Part shown: piece after piece, positions 45,432-58,574 of the stretch
How the letters are laid out: each line of letters starts with the position of its first letter
Numbering within the stretch: position 1 is the stretch's first letter
The notes under the pieces: generated by a model
Told to the model about the DNA's origin: nothing
Seen by the model: the letters and a program-made list of their open reading frames with translations, nothing else
Databases searched by the model: none
From: Spongilla lacustris
Taxonomy: Eukaryota > Porifera > Demospongiae > Spongillida > Spongillidae
Direction of reading: 5' to 3'
DNA: 64,000 nt
Assembly (NCBI GenBank): GCA_949361645.1
Contig: OX442419.1
Location: forward strand, 4,026,757 to 4,090,756
Translations under genes and position numbers: made by a program

Positions 45432-48196
45432 ACCCCTAGTGTTCAACACCCATGTTTGACTACTGGGGACCGAGCCAGTAGGGACTCAGCTAAACAGTTT
45501 TCAAACCACCCATACCCTTCCTATAGATCTGTCAACAAGGCATGCAGTGGAAGCACATTCGAACCATTCTGCAGTCACCCAATGCATTATGTGACACTTG
45601 ACAGTGTCCCAGAAATTACACCAACTCAACAGTGGTGTACCACACACATGTTTCACTAGTGGGGACTCAGCTAAACATTTTTCTAACCACCCCTACCCTC
45701 CCCATACATGTGTCAACATGGCATGCAGTGGAAGCACAACTGCAGTCACCTTATGCATTCTGTGACATTTGATAGAGTCCCAGAAATTACAAAAATACAC
45801 AAGGGGTGTTCCCACACATTAAGGACTCCGCTAAACATTTTTCTTACCACCCCTACCCTTCCTGTACATGGCTCAACAAGGCATGCAGTGGAAGCATATC
45901 TGCAATCACCCTATGCATTCTGTGACACTTGATAGTGCCCCAGAAATTACAAAAATACACCAGGGGTGTTCCCCACACATGTCTCACTAGTGGGGACTCA
46001 GCTAAACACTTTTCTAACCACCCCTACCCTTCCTGTACATGGCTCAACAAGGCATACAGTGGAAACACATTTGCTCCATTCTGCAGTCACCCAATGCCTT
46101 GACAGTGTCCCAGAAAGTACACCAACTCAACAGTGGTGTATCACACACCTGTCTTACTAGTGGGGACTCAACTAAACATTTTTCTAACCACTCCTACCCT
46201 CCCTATACATGTGTCAACAAGGCATGCAGTGGAAGCACATTCACTCCATTCTGCAGTCACCCAATGCATTCTGTGACACTTCACAGTGTCCCAGAAATTA
46301 CCCCAACTCAACAGTGTTGTATCCCACACTTGACTTACTAGTGGGGACTCAACTAAACATTTTCCCAACCACCCCTACCCTCCCTATACATGTGTCAACA
46401 AGGCATGCAGTGGAAGCACATTCACTTCATCTGCAATCACCCTATGCATTCTGTGACACTTGATAAAGTCCAAGAAATTACAAAAATACACCAGTTGTGT
46501 TCCCCACATATGTCTCACTAGTAGGGACTCAGCTAAACATTTTTCTACCCACCCCTACCCTTCCTGTAAATGTGTCAACAAGGTATGCAGTGGAAGCACA
46601 TCTGCAGTCACCCTATACATTCTGTGACACTTGATAGCATCCCAGAAACTACAAAAATACACAATGGCTGTTCCCCACACATTAAGGACTCAGCTAAACA
46701 TTTTTCTTACCACCGCTACCCTTCATGTACATGTGTCAACAAGGCATGCAGTGGAAACACATTCACTCCATTCTGCAGTCACCCAATGCATTCTGTGACA
46801 CTAGTGGGGACTCAACTAAACATTTTTCTAACCACCCCTAACCTTCCTGTACATGGCTCAACAAGGCATCCAGTGGAAATACATTTGCTCCATTCTGCAG
46901 TCACCCAATGCATTATGTGGCACTTGACAGTGTCCCAGAAATTACACCAACTCAACAGTGGTGTACCACACACATGTCTCACTAGTGGGGACTCAGCTAA
47001 ACATTTTCTAACCACCCCTACCCTCCCTATACATGTGTCAACAAGGCATGCAGTGGACGTGCATTCACTCCATCTGCAGTCATCCTATGCATTCTGTGAC
47101 ACTTGATAGAGTCCCAGAATTTACAAAAACACACCAGGGGTCTTCCCCACACATGTCTCACTAGTGGGGACTCAGCTAAACATTTTTCTAACCACCCCTA
47201 CCCTTCCTGTACATGGCTTAACAAGGTATGCACTGGACACAATTCGCTCCATTCTGCAGTCACTCTATGCATTCTGTGACACTTGATAGTGTCCCAGAAT
47301 TTACAAAAATACACCAGGGGTCTTCCCCTCACATGTCTCACTAGTGTGGACTCAGCTAAACATTTTTCAAACAACCACTACCCTTCCTGTAAATGTGTCA
47401 ACAAGGCATGCAGTGGAAGCACATCTGCAGTCACCCAATGCATTCTGTGACACTTGACAGTGTCCCAGAAATTACACCAACTCAACATTGGTGTACCACA
47501 CACATGTTTTACTAGTGGTGACTCAGCTAAACATTTTTCTATTCACCCCTACCCTCCCTATACATGTGTCCCACAAGGCATGCAGTGGAAGTGCATTCGC
47601 TCCATCTGCAGTCATCCTATGCATTCTGTGACACTTGATAGAGTCCCAGAAATTACAAACATACACCAGGGGTGTTAATCACACATGTCTCACTAGTGGG
47701 GACTCAGCTAAACATTTTTCTAACCACCCCTACCCTTCCTGTACATGGCTCAACAAGGCATCCAGTGGGCAAACAAATTTGCTCCATTCTGCAGTCACCC
47801 AATGCATTATGTGGCACTTGACAGTGTCCCAGAAATTACACCAACTCAACAGTGGTGTACCACACACATGTCTCACTAGTGGAGACTCAGCTAAACATTT
47901 TCTAACCACCCCTACCCTCCCTATACATGTGTCAACAAGGTATGCAGTGGAAGCACATGCGCTCCATCTGCAGTCACCCTATGCATTCTGTGACACTTGA
48001 TAGAGTCCCAGAAATTACACCAAAAATACACCAGGGGTGTTCCCCACACATTTCTCACTAGTGAGGTATCAGCTAAGAATTTTTCTAATCACCCCTACCA
48101 TTCCTGTAGACATGTCAACAAGGCATGCAGTGGAAGCTCATTCGCTCCATCTGCAGTCACCCTATGCACATTCTGTGACACTGGACACTGTCCTAC
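45432..48196 (-). repeat. Right arm satellite array, about 15 monomers
   Basis: The same monomers of about 180 bp as the left array, in reverse orientation. From 48,196 down to about 46,812 it matches the left array base for base in register; between about 46,812 and 46,470 it has one extra monomer-sized block (161 bp). It is about half the length of the left array. Confidence 0.92.
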
Positions 48197-49603
48197 TTAA
48201 GAGATAGAGACCCTCTTATTTCCTTTGATGTCCAGACCATTGGGACCCCTCTAATGGGTGAACCATTGGAACCCCCTTTAATGTCATTGGGTCATCTCTT
48301 AATTAATAATGTGTGCACCATTGGGAGTCTACTTTGGCTCTTGCTCCCCTGAGGCACACGTACATGTACCTTAGCGTCGTGGGACGTTACAGTGCGAGCT
48401 GTTTCAGCGAGTTGCATGTTGTTGGGTTGGTTCTGCTCTAAACGACGCTGTTTTCTCTGAATACTGTCTGTAACAGGAAACGAATGCGTCGTGCGTAGTA
48501 CGTAGGCTTACATTCTGAAACGATGCTTACCTATTCGCGTATACCATAGCGTCTTTGATGAATCACGTTCTGCTCTACGTGGTTACATGCACCCGTGTAG
48601 CTGCAGTGCTGTACGCGCGTACTTGCCGGATCGATGGATCGAATTGAAATGATGCCCACCGAGTTTGGTTTGTTATTAAAACCGTTACTGCTGTTACAAA
48701 CGGCGCGGTTTGGCACGATTTGGGTTCTATAAAGATGCTGTGTTTTTAAAGCACTGAAGCACTGCCTGGGAAACAACTTATTGAACGGCTTGGGGTCATT
48801 GATGGTAAAAACACTGGGTTTTACAATATTTGCTCCTGCATCTGCATGGGCCACGATGACTATTCGGATAGGTGAATGCAAAGTGCCCGCAATATGATGT
48901 TGCAGAGATGCAAAGTTTAGGAGGGTGGGGCTGTGTTGTGGCAATGTATCACGTGAAGGCGATAATTATTCAATTATGTTCACGTGAGGAACTCTCGTTC
49001 TCGGACCTAACATTATTTTATATGGATACCGCGCATGCGTAAGCGCTGCCTAACTTCAACAGCTTTAAACTCTGCTTCCAAAACACGAATCAATGCAATT
49101 GTTAGTTCCACAATTTGAGTATGACTTCCTCTACGGGTCTAATAATTCAAACTCTGCTTTTCACAAGTCTAATTAACGGAAATTAATAAATTTCGTTTTA
49201 AACATTTGGCTTCGTTAGGCACCAGGCAAGATGGTAAACTGTTTATTGGCACGATTATTGGATGCTCCTTTGCATAGATTTACCGCGATATTGGTGATTT
49301 ATATGCTATAGCTTGACTTTGAGCGGGGGTTTTCCCGCAAAAACCTTAGATAAGGTAGATCACGTGATAAGTAATATTAATAGCTATAAAAATTAATTTT
49401 TACATACTCTCTGGGGGTTGTTGCTTGTTGATCAATGCATTGGCATGTATTAAATAAACTTAATAATAAATTTTAATAACTACATATTAATAGCTTTAAG
49501 TTAGTCATTGGCATGATTTTTACTTCAAACAGCATAATTTTACAATGTTCAGTTCTGGAGTTATAGCAATTCAAACATTTTGCGCGACTTTTGGATCACC
49601 CTG
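48197..49603 (-). repeat. Right arm tip of the giant element
   Basis: Inverse of 34,459-35,865. The 137-codon frame is unchanged in translation between the arms. Ends GGATCACCCTG at the TA target. Confidence 0.9.
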
Positions 49604-49605
49604 TA

Positions 49606-51526
49606 TATGTGGTCAAATGCATGTGTGATTGCATGGGATGAATAAGGATGATATGAGGTGGAGATATGCATTGGCTCAATGCTGTTGCCATGCATCACTC
49701 CGCATCAGTATAAAGTCATTGTTCACCACTCCAGCTTCATCCGCTTTGTCATGTCTAATTATTTTAGTAGGAACCGTATCGACCCCGCCTCTGACTTTTT
49801 AACTGACCATGAATCCGTGATTTTCTAGGTTTTTATAATGCAAACTGATAAGCCGCCATCTAGCTTTGTCATTTCTAACATATTATGCGTCGCAGATAAG
49901 CGTACACGGTTACTAATGGTACATTGTTATATAGATGCAAATTAAATATCTTATTGAGTCACATATGCGCCGGCGTCTAAGCTATAGCTATGGTTGTTAA
50001 TTAAACATCGTCAATTTCGTGCATGACGCGTGTGAGCGTATGCGCGAAAGCATTTATGCGAGTTATTAAAACTAGCTCTGACGCATTTGACAAAGGATAG
50101 ACTCATAGTGGTGCCGGTGCGTTTTTGAATCTGGATTACACACGTAAGCTAAATTGCAGGTGTGTTAGTCCATACCCCAAGCGGTTTTGTATGCTTGCTA
50201 TATGCTTGTACAATGCAATAATCCCTACATACACATGTACATGTATATGTTATCTAATAACGAACAACATGTATATCAGCTTGCATGTATCCACTGCCCA
50301 TGCATCAATTCATTAATATCTTTTCCCTGGTGTAAAGGAGGAAGCGCGGGCTGTTGTTGTTATGCACATGCAGGGATTCACAGGGAATAACTTAACCGTG
50401 ATCCAGTTTTAAAAAGGTGCGAACTTCCGAAAACTGCGATGCAGTGTATCCACGTTTGAAGAGGTACAAAGAAGACATGCCAATCAAAACGGCGCGTCTG
50501 TACAAAGCGCACACTCACGTGACAATGTGGAGGAGGAATATGGTACATGCATAAACTAATCATAGACAAGTACTATAACTCTTCAAATTTCAGCAACACT
50601 ACAAAAACCGTTACCAGTGCATCCCACAGGTCATATGCTTAGGTGCGCACATTTTTGATGTGGGAGAAATTAACGCAAGTAGTTACCAGCAATTGACAGT
50701 TTGTGGAGCAAATCATATACATGTACAGTACTAGAGTGACATGCGGCCGCAAACATTATGTGGTACAATTTACATGCACAAGGTATACCATGTACATATT
50801 ATTATACACATCTGCCACCCAAAGAGATAATGATTGCATACGCGTACGAATGATATGGGCGCACAGCGTAGGCAGCCTTCGGGAAAGCGGGAGGGGGGGG
50901 GGGGGAGGCGACCAAAGAGGTCATAGAATTAGAGGTATTCCCATGAATGGCTAAACGAGTGGCTACTTGTGAGAAAGCCTTTAAAGCCTCCGGACCCCAT
51001 GCACCATAACACTATAATGCCTATATTTTTAATTATTATTATACATTATTATTGTCATAATTGTAATTTTTATATTTCTAATTAGTACTCTATAATAACA
51101 TGCACTGGGCAATACATATACAAGGACCTATACCACCGACATTTTTAAATCAGTCAGTGATAGTTTGTGTGTTTCCACCGGCTGTGTGTTGAATGGGTGT
51201 ATGTGTGCGGTTTAGAGATGTGTTTAATGATCAGCGTAATTGTATAACATAATTATGTATTTGATGGTATTTTTAAGCGAGCCATAGCATCGCCTACATG
51301 AAAGCTTGCGGTGGTGCATCCCATGCCGCCCCCTTCTTATAAACCACTACCACTGATGCATGTGTTACATGTGCGTGATGCATTAGAGCAGTCATCCGAA
51401 TAATGGAATTCTTTGGCATGCCTGGTTGTGCACAGGACTGAGAAACTCTCTTTACAGTAACCAAATATAGTTGCCAGTGCAGCTCTCAGTTGCAAGGAGT
51501 TGTGAACCACTGACACAGGATTTACA
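49606..51526. other. No recognised gene
   Basis: Begins with the continuation of the interrupted tandem repeat. A G13 run lies at 50,893-50,905. No other structure or coding region can be supported. Confidence 0.45.
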
Positions 51527-51735
51527 GTACCGCTCACGAGAAAGGTAACAAACCTCGCGAGACGCTCGCGCGACACACGCGAGACGCTCGCATGCCAAAA
51601 TGCACTCCTCGCGAGAGAACACTCGCGTGCCCTCGAAAGTACTCGCAACAGTAAATGGGTCACTCGCACTCGCACACTCGCGAGCATTTACTACTCGCAG
51701 GAAGTTATAGTTGCCTCGCGAGTACATACTCGCGT
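51527..51735. repeat. CTCGCGAG-rich repeat, copy 1
   Basis: About ten CTCGCGAG, ACTCGC or CGAGACGCTCGC words in 200 bp. The first 70 bp (AGTACCGCTCACGAGAAAGG, then CTCGCGAGACGCTCGCGCGA) is the inverse of 63,105-63,188, so this is a dispersed family. Confidence 0.8.
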
Positions 51736-52558
51736 ATTGTTATGGATCTACATATTTTTTAATTCCAATCCTTACGCGAGGGTGTGGCTACATACCCCAC
51801 ACCGCAGCTGCGCAGATGCGAGTTTGGGTCTGGGTGCGATACACCCCCTCCGATCGCTCCCCTTGGAGCCAATGTCGATGGGATTTGACCATTATATGCC
51901 TCAGGGCACGGCTGTTTGCGACTACCGGTAGGCATTAGGTTTAACAATTATAGATGTGTACCTGCCGTAAATCGCAAGGAAATATACGTGCAAGCCTCAT
52001 TATAAATGCTGTATCTTTAGCGAGCAATATCGTGCTCGTTTTTTTAAGTCCAACATACGAGAAAATACTTCCCTCGCTAACCCTATGCATGTAGTTACTA
52101 ATAGTCCACATACGCAATCGGTTTATTACGTTTCCTATATTAAGGTCAGTATGCATCACCACAGAGAAGAGGCCTATACGTACGTATTCATAAAAGCCAA
52201 ACAGGGTAAATGAAAAGGGTATTTTACCCATGCTCTGAATTTGCAGCACAGCTCTTTTCTGTATTCAGTACTACATGTACATACGTAACAATGTACCATG
52301 CACCCCACCCTTCATCAAACAAACTCAAGATCATCTTCTTGTATACAAGAGGCCCACTATTATCTTTCAGTGGACAGCACATGCAGAAGAGGGATTCAAG
52401 GTATTGTAGAAATGTACATGCATGCATACCTATAGATCTGCCTTCTAAAGAGGAAAGTAAATTAAAAATCAGATCCACATTCAAGAGGCGGCTCCAAATG
52501 TACAATTGCTACACATACATGTAGCTGTAATGCTACAATTATCACCTGATTAAAAGGA
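51736..52558. other. No recognised gene
   Basis: Short overlapping frames only, with no domain, splice chain or repeat identified. Confidence 0.4.
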
Positions 52559-53005
52559 ATGACCCTTTGCATGAAAGATCGGACCAGTTGCCTAGAAACA
52601 TTGTTACATGTTCGCGGACCTTTGCGTAATAAAATGGCAACGCTCGGAGTTTTTCCTTCCCGCTCGGACAGTGATCCTTCGGCCGATCCAGTTCAGGGTC
52701 AAACTATGCTGCCAACAGTAAGCTCGACAGAGTCTGACATACCCAGAGCCTTTTAAAATGGATGGCTTTAAAAAGGCTCCGAATATGTCAGACTCGGTCA
52801 AACTTACTGTTGGCAGCATAGTTTGTTCAGGAACTGGATCGGCCGAAGGATCACTGTCCGAGCGGGAAGGAATCACTCCGAGCGTTGCCATTTTATTACG
52901 CAAACGTCCGCGAACGTGACACGATGTCTCTAGGCAACTGCTGTGGTTTTTACTCCAGACTGTGACATTTATCGTACTTCTGGTCTTTCATGCAAAGGGT
53001 CCATT
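52559..53005. repeat. 447-bp palindrome of two inverted coding-like copies
   Basis: The arms meet at about 52,763 (CCTTTTAAAA..CTTTAAAAAGG). Each arm, read toward the centre, contains ATGGCAACGCTCGG and an open frame: MATLG, PSRSDSDPSADPV, QTMLPTVS, TESDI, AF. Plus-strand start 52,634; minus-strand start 52,891. Arm differences inside the frame are substitutions only, without indels. GTTGCCTAG(A/G)(A/G)AC lies upstream of each ATG, resembling an RFX X-box half. The right arm has about 45 bp absent from the left outer part. The frame is not recognised. Confidence 0.8.
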
Positions 53006-53140
53006 GCACAACCACAGGTACACACCAGCTGGTATTTCAATTGATAACTTGGAGCAGCTGCATTGCCCAATCTCCTCTAGAGCTCCCATGTAGGGCACCT
53101 CTATGAACCACTTGCACAGTGAAATGGTTTACTATGTTAA

Positions 53141-53886
53141 TGTGGACGTGTGTAGAGGTGAAGTGTGTTCACATGTGTAGAAGTGAAGTGTGTCCACGTG
53201 TGTAGAGGTGAAGTGTCCACGTGTGTAGAAGTGAAGTGTCCACGTGTGTAGAGGTGAAGTGTGTCCACGTGCGTAGAAGGGAAGTGTGTCCACGTGTGTA
53301 GAGGTGAAGTGTCCATGTGTGTAGAGGTGAAGTGTGTCCACGTGTGTAGAAGTGAAGTGTGTCCACGTGTGTAGAGGTGAAGCGTCCACGTGTGTAGAGG
53401 TGAAGTGTGTCCATGTGTAGAAGAGAAGTGTGTCCATGTGTGTAGAGGTGAAGTGTCCACGTGTGTAGAAGAGAAGTGTGTCCACGTGTGTAGAAGTGGT
53501 GTGTCCACGTGTGTAGAGATGAAGTGTCCACGTGTGTAGAAGTGAAGTGTCCACGTGTGTAGAGATGAAGTGTGTCCACGTGTGTAGAAGGGAAGTGTGT
53601 CCATGTGTGTAGAGGTGAAGTTTCCACGTGTGTAGAAGTGAAGTGTGTCCACGTGTGTAGAAGTGAAGTGTGTCCACGTGTGTAGAGGTGAAGTTTTCAC
53701 GTGTGTAGAAGGGGTGTGTCCACGTGTGTAGAGGTGAAGTGTCCACGTGTGTAGAAGTGAAGTGTGTCCACGTGTGTAGAGGTGAAGTGTGTCCACGTGT
53801 GTAGAGGTGAAGTTTCCACGTGTGTAGAAGTGAAGTGTGTCCACATCTGTACAGGTGAAGTGTCCACATGTGTAGAGGTGAAGTGT
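53141..53886. repeat. E-box minisatellite, about 30 units of 23-27 bp
   Basis: The unit is GTCCACGTGTGTAGA(A/G)GTGAAGTGT with GT-dinucleotide length variation. Most units contain the palindrome CACGTG. Long minus-strand frames (THVDTSPLHTWTHF style) are products of the repeat. Confidence 0.93.
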
Positions 53887-54490
53887 TCATGCTGCTGCAC
53901 ACAGTTGAAGCCAGCAGAACTTAAGCCAGCACCTCAGCTGACTGCTGAAGGACGTTATGGTCCACTGCATAGCCTGCAAACAGGATGTAAAAGCTTACCA
54001 CACACATGCAGAGCGCAGTACTTCACCAACAAAGGGTGAGGGGCTTGTTCTGAGTAGGTTGGCTGACACCAGTCCTAGCTGAAAATGTAATACAATCTCT
54101 ATACCCTATAACCCAGCCCTTAATTTGGCCTTTCCTCTCCACCCCCTAACCATACCTCAGTGACTTTCAGCACCTCAGAATGTGGTACGTGTAGCTATTC
54201 CTCCCCCGGCCAAGCGAACAAAAAATGTACTAGGCCTAGTAATTGTACCGCTACGATTTCAATACTTTCGCACACCACTTCTAGCGCGTCTAGCATACTG
54301 CCCAATCAATATGGCAAAACATTTACTCGACAGTATGTAAGTACCTTCTGTCTTCGTTAGTGTCCTGCTTTCAGTTTGCTGACAAAAATTGTCTCGTCTT
54401 ATGAAGTTAAACGGTCCTTTCCATGGTACTAGTAGCCGCTTTCGACCCTAGAGTTCACAACGGAGACACAACCTTATGCCATGCGATTGG
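53887..54490. other. No recognised gene
   Basis: Unique sequence between the minisatellite and a TATA-like site. Nothing supported. Confidence 0.4.
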
Positions 54491-54493
54491 GGC

Positions 54494-54674
54494 TATAAAT
54501 AGAACAATAGTACCTTTGCATTACATGGCTTGTAAAATGGCGATGGAACTTGTCAGGCCAGGTCCTTACGCTTCACAGGTCAAGTCACGTCAGTGGTTGT
54601 CAAGGCTCGTTGCTAAGGCATTACGATATCATTACGGAGGTGGGAGGCCTACTGTCCACAATAAGAATTTATAG
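54494..54674 (+). CDS. Possible short first exon behind a TATA box
   Basis: TATAAAT at 54,494-54,500, with an ATTGG (inverted CCAAT) just upstream, precedes ATG codons at 54,525 and about 54,537 (MACKMAMELVRPGPYAS, then KSRQWLSRLVAKALRYHYGG). The frame stops at 54,674 but a donor-like GAG|GTGGG lies near 54,641. Composition is protein-like. No family recognised; it may be chance. Confidence 0.3.
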
Positions 54675-54797
54675 GGCCAGTGTTGGGGATTAATAACCAG
54701 ACAAATTCCCCCGGCGATCTCCGATCCGCCTCTAGACGAACGAAAGAACCACAATCCAATTTGCGGTGTCAAATCCCGACATTGGCCCCAATGCGTG
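54673..54797. mobile_element. Small inverted-repeat element
   Basis: GGGCCAGTGTTGGG at the left and the complement of GGGGCCAATGTCGGG at the right delimit about 120 bp. Small, no frame, no clear target duplication. Confidence 0.5.
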
Positions 54798-54810
54798 GGA
54801 GGAAGGGGTT

Positions 54811-54836
54811 GGGGGGGGGGGGGGGGGGGGGGGGGG
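54811..54836. repeat. G26 homopolymer
   Basis: Twenty-six consecutive G, directly downstream of the small inverted-repeat element. Confidence 0.95.
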
Positions 54837-57059
54837 AGGCACAGGCTCATTACTACATGTAGTCGGCGTTTTAATACGATAAGGCAGACGCGTACAGCAA
54901 TAACACGGTATACCAGGTCTACCAGATCTAGAGATTCTTTTAGTCCGTGGAGCGGCCCGGCCCCCTGATGTATTCCTGATCCCATCCGTCAGAGATTATC
55001 TCTGCATGTATGTACTAAAGTAAAATCCGCACACGACAACTGAAACGAGATTGCACAGAATACACATGCATGCACAGCTGAGCAGTATTTGGTTTGTCCT
55101 TCATGCCTTGGTACGGTGTTGTGATTTTACTTATTAAGGAGGCGGGGCATCATAACACCGATGCCGATAAGCGAGCATATACCCAAAGCTCAAAGTACTA
55201 TGGAGCGTAATTATAACATTTGCCATTAGACTACATGCATGTATGGAAACTACGATCGAGTAATTATATTGTTGCATTTAACATATGACTTGTACAATGT
55301 GTATTATCCATAGGTAAATATGCTTGCAACTGATTCATTTACCGTAATTGAGTACTAGTGAGTGTCTTCAGAATGAAGCTTACGAGAGGAGGCAATGGTA
55401 CGTCGGGGTGAGTAGGGAGGTCATGCCAACTATTAAAAGTTTCGATTTCCCTTCCCCAAGTGCCACATATACAGATCCGGAATAGATGACAAGAGAAACA
55501 CTTTCTGTAGAGTATAATATAATTTAATATAATATAACAATTGCATATTAATTCGTTGTTATTTAAGAAACGTAAGTAGATTTTTTTAAAAGGTTAGGTT
55601 CATACCTTTTAATTTGATGGTACCATATCAGTACTATATATATGTATATAGACCAATAAACCGCATTTCTGTGCCTTGGGGCCACCCTTGGCCTGCATTG
55701 TATATGTACAGATATCATGCAATACATGCTGCAGTAACTGATTGTCATGCAGGTGCATCAAACAACTCCGCATGTTGCACAAAGACATCCATGCATGCAT
55801 AGGATACCTGCTTTAATAAGCATTGCCCCCCCCCCCCCCCCCCCCCCCCCCCATGACCCATACATATAGGCACTGTTGTAGCCATCTAAGCCATGTCCCC
55901 AAGTAGGGGAAGCACTTCACTGGAGTCAGATAATAGTAAAAGTCATTTGGCATTTACTCCTCCCTACTACATACCACATCATAACCTACCATCACACCTC
56001 CACATCATCTCACCCACACCCCGAGGCACACCTTTCACACAACTTAACCCTCCTTATTATCACACCCCTACTAGGATGTCATCTTTCCCTTACATCAATA
56101 CCATCATATACCACACCACGTTCCATTTTCACCCTCTCCACCTCACATCATACCTACCATCACACCACTCCCTAGCTACCCACCCCTCATCTACGATGAG
56201 GTGTTCATGTGATGGTATCACTATGGAGTAAGTAGAGTGGTAGGGAGAGGTGCTGCATAGCTACATTGCCATTGTGCTCAAACGCAGATACTGTTCAACG
56301 TGTGTCCCAGATTGAGACATTCACTGTCCATGCATGGTTTTATATAAAATACATTTTAAAGTGGTACAGGATATGCCTCTCCCGGGCCCCTTAAAGTTAC
56401 CATTTACCTCCATAAGAATTTTTTAAAAATAAAAGTGATGTGGTTTTTATCAATAGTTGGCATATGCCCCTCCCCATAAAGTTGTTGTAGCTAATGATGT
56501 GCATATAACATCTTAGTGTGCTTCATGATTTTAATATATACAAATACAACGTACTGACTGTATAAATAAGAGTGTTAATAGCGATTCAGTACAAGTACAT
56601 CACAGGAAGGCATAAGAATCCAACTACTATTATCAGGATAGTTTCACAATGCAAACACTCATCAATATTGCTTCTAATGACAGCTGCATAGGATTTCTCA
56701 AATGTTGGAATCTGTTGAATGGGAGGGGAGGAGAGAGAGGATAATACAACATGTACATTCTCAATACATGTAATGGACAGGTTTTCAGTGGCATAAGTGC
56801 CACTCCATTATCCCAGCTTCCACTACACTTTGCAGGCATATCATAATAGTCAAGGTTCTGCATGACCACATTAGATGGACGAAGAGACGTAATTATGGAG
56901 GACACACACGTATCCAGTTGTTGGCATGGTACTCATGTTTAGCACACTTAATGTGCCAGCAGGCCTATTTATTTAACCTATATACATGTATGTAGAACTC
57001 TGCATCTTACATCTGATAAAGGTACAGCTAAAACACACAGGTACAATAGGAAACCCTTC
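54837..57059. other. No recognised gene; C27 tract
   Basis: C27 lies at 55,826-55,852. About 55,955-56,185 is pyrimidine-rich, with repeated ACCATCA/CACCTC-type words. No coding feature is supported. Confidence 0.5.
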
Positions 57060-57062
57060 CCT

Positions 57063-57096
<34 letters not shown>

Positions 57097-58262
57097 TGTG
57101 GTGTGTGAAGGCAAGAAAGGGTGGTGTGTATGGTCAACAATGGTGCAGAAAGGGGTGGTAGGGATAAAAGTGGCATGGGTGTCAACACATCATAATAAGT
57201 ATGCCACATCATTGTATCATCAATCACCCCCACCTACATGTACAGGGCCAGTGAGAGCACCCCCCCCCCCCCCCCCCCCCCCCTTGAGACTGGGAGATTT
57301 TACACATCCCTTAGTACATGTACGTTTAAACTGCATACCACTGTCTAGCCATAATACAATACAAATTTGGACCACTGGGCAGTGGGCCAGTCAGTACACT
57401 GTACGCTTTTACATCTCCTAGCAAAGCAGATGATACTGTACCATATTTTTTATCAGATAAAAGTCAATGTACATGTACATGTGCAGCTGCATAAAAACCC
57501 ACGTATGTGTACATAGGCACACATATGAATATGGCAACATCCTGGAAAAACATTAACACAATTTTATTCTGGCAAGCCTACTTACACAGTTCATGTCTCT
57601 AAGCCATTGGCCAAAACCCCAGGCTACATTATAGATGTAAACTGTACAGTCACTGGGAAATAATACATTGTGTGCCAAGGGGTGTGTGTGCATGTGTGTG
57701 TGGTGTGAAGGGTGGTGTGTATGGTGCAGAAAGGGGTGTAGGGAGAAAAGTGGCATGGGTGTCAACACATCATAATAAGTATGCCACATCATTGTATCAT
57801 CACACAGGGTAGTGGGCCAGTCAGTACATTAGCTTACTGTAAGCTTTTACATCTTCTAGCAAAGCAGATACACCATTTATACCTCCCTGTTGAGACTGTA
57901 CCATATTTTGAATCAGATAAAAGGTACAAGGGCAGCTGCAAAACTAATACACAACCACATATGTACATAGCTGCACATATGAATATGGTATTAACACAAT
58001 GTCCATTAACAAAATTTTATTCTGGATCTCTAGCAAGCCCACTTACTACATGTCATCTCTCTAAGTCATTGGCCACAACCCCTAGATTATAGCTGTAAAC
58101 TATAAAGTTAACACTGTGGGAAATAATACATTGTGTGCCAAGTGTTAAGATACCAGCTCAAAGTGTGTGTGTGTGTGTGTGTGTGATGCGTGTGTGTGTG
58201 TGTGCATAAGTGTGTGTGTGTGTGCATGTGTGTGTGCATGTGTGTGTGCATAAGTGTGTGTG
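57060..58262. repeat. Diverged tandem duplication with TG microsatellites
   Basis: AGTGGCATGGGTGTCAACAC and ATCATAATAAGTATGCCACA occur at about 57,168 and 57,750. TGGGCCAGTCAGTACA and CTAGCAAAGCAGAT follow at about 57,380 and 57,812, and ATAATACATTGTGTGCCAAG occurs at 57,660 and 58,125. TG runs lie at 57,064-57,104 and 58,163-58,260, and C24 at 57,260-57,283. Confidence 0.75.
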
Positions 58263-58574
58263 GACTGATGGATAAAAGGGATAAGTACAAAATGACCACC
58301 TGTGAAGTTAATAAACCTCTAAGTGGAAGATCTCCTTACATGTACCTTAGAACATATTTCCAATAACCCAGTACACTCTCAACCTACGACCACACTCGCA
58401 GAGTGAGTTCAAACTGAAACAATAGACATGACCAAGTCATTTTAAAAAAGCAAACCTGCAAATACATGTGTGGAGTTATAGGGAGATAATTCATAAGGCT
58501 TCTGAACATGTTGACCGGACATGTCATTGCCATATATGGTTTCCTTTACATGACCTAAGTTGCTACAGGTCTCA

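Larger units (their letters stand above)
34459..49603 (+). mobile_element. Giant Tc1/mariner-type element, 15,145 bp
   Basis: The ends read CAGGGTGATCCAAAAGTCGC and its exact complement, bounded by TA on both sides (34,457-34,458 and 49,604-49,605). This is the Tc1/mariner end and target pattern. The element holds one intact transposase (43,468-44,541). Each arm is about 1.4 kb of tip sequence followed by a tandem array. Matching positions in the two arms sum to 84,062 from the tips to about 37,250/46,812, so there is no net indel over 2.8 kb; a one-monomer offset then changes the sum to 83,901 and the match continues to about 37,950. The usual size of this superfamily is 1.3-2.5 kb. It could also be a foldback-like structure that grew around a mariner, but both tips carry mariner-type ends. 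Confidence 0.92.

Noticed and set aside
53132..53902. 256-codon minus-strand frame with a THVDT repeat
   Set aside because: It is a translation of the E-box minisatellite; three overlapping frames are equally open and unit length variation switches frames.
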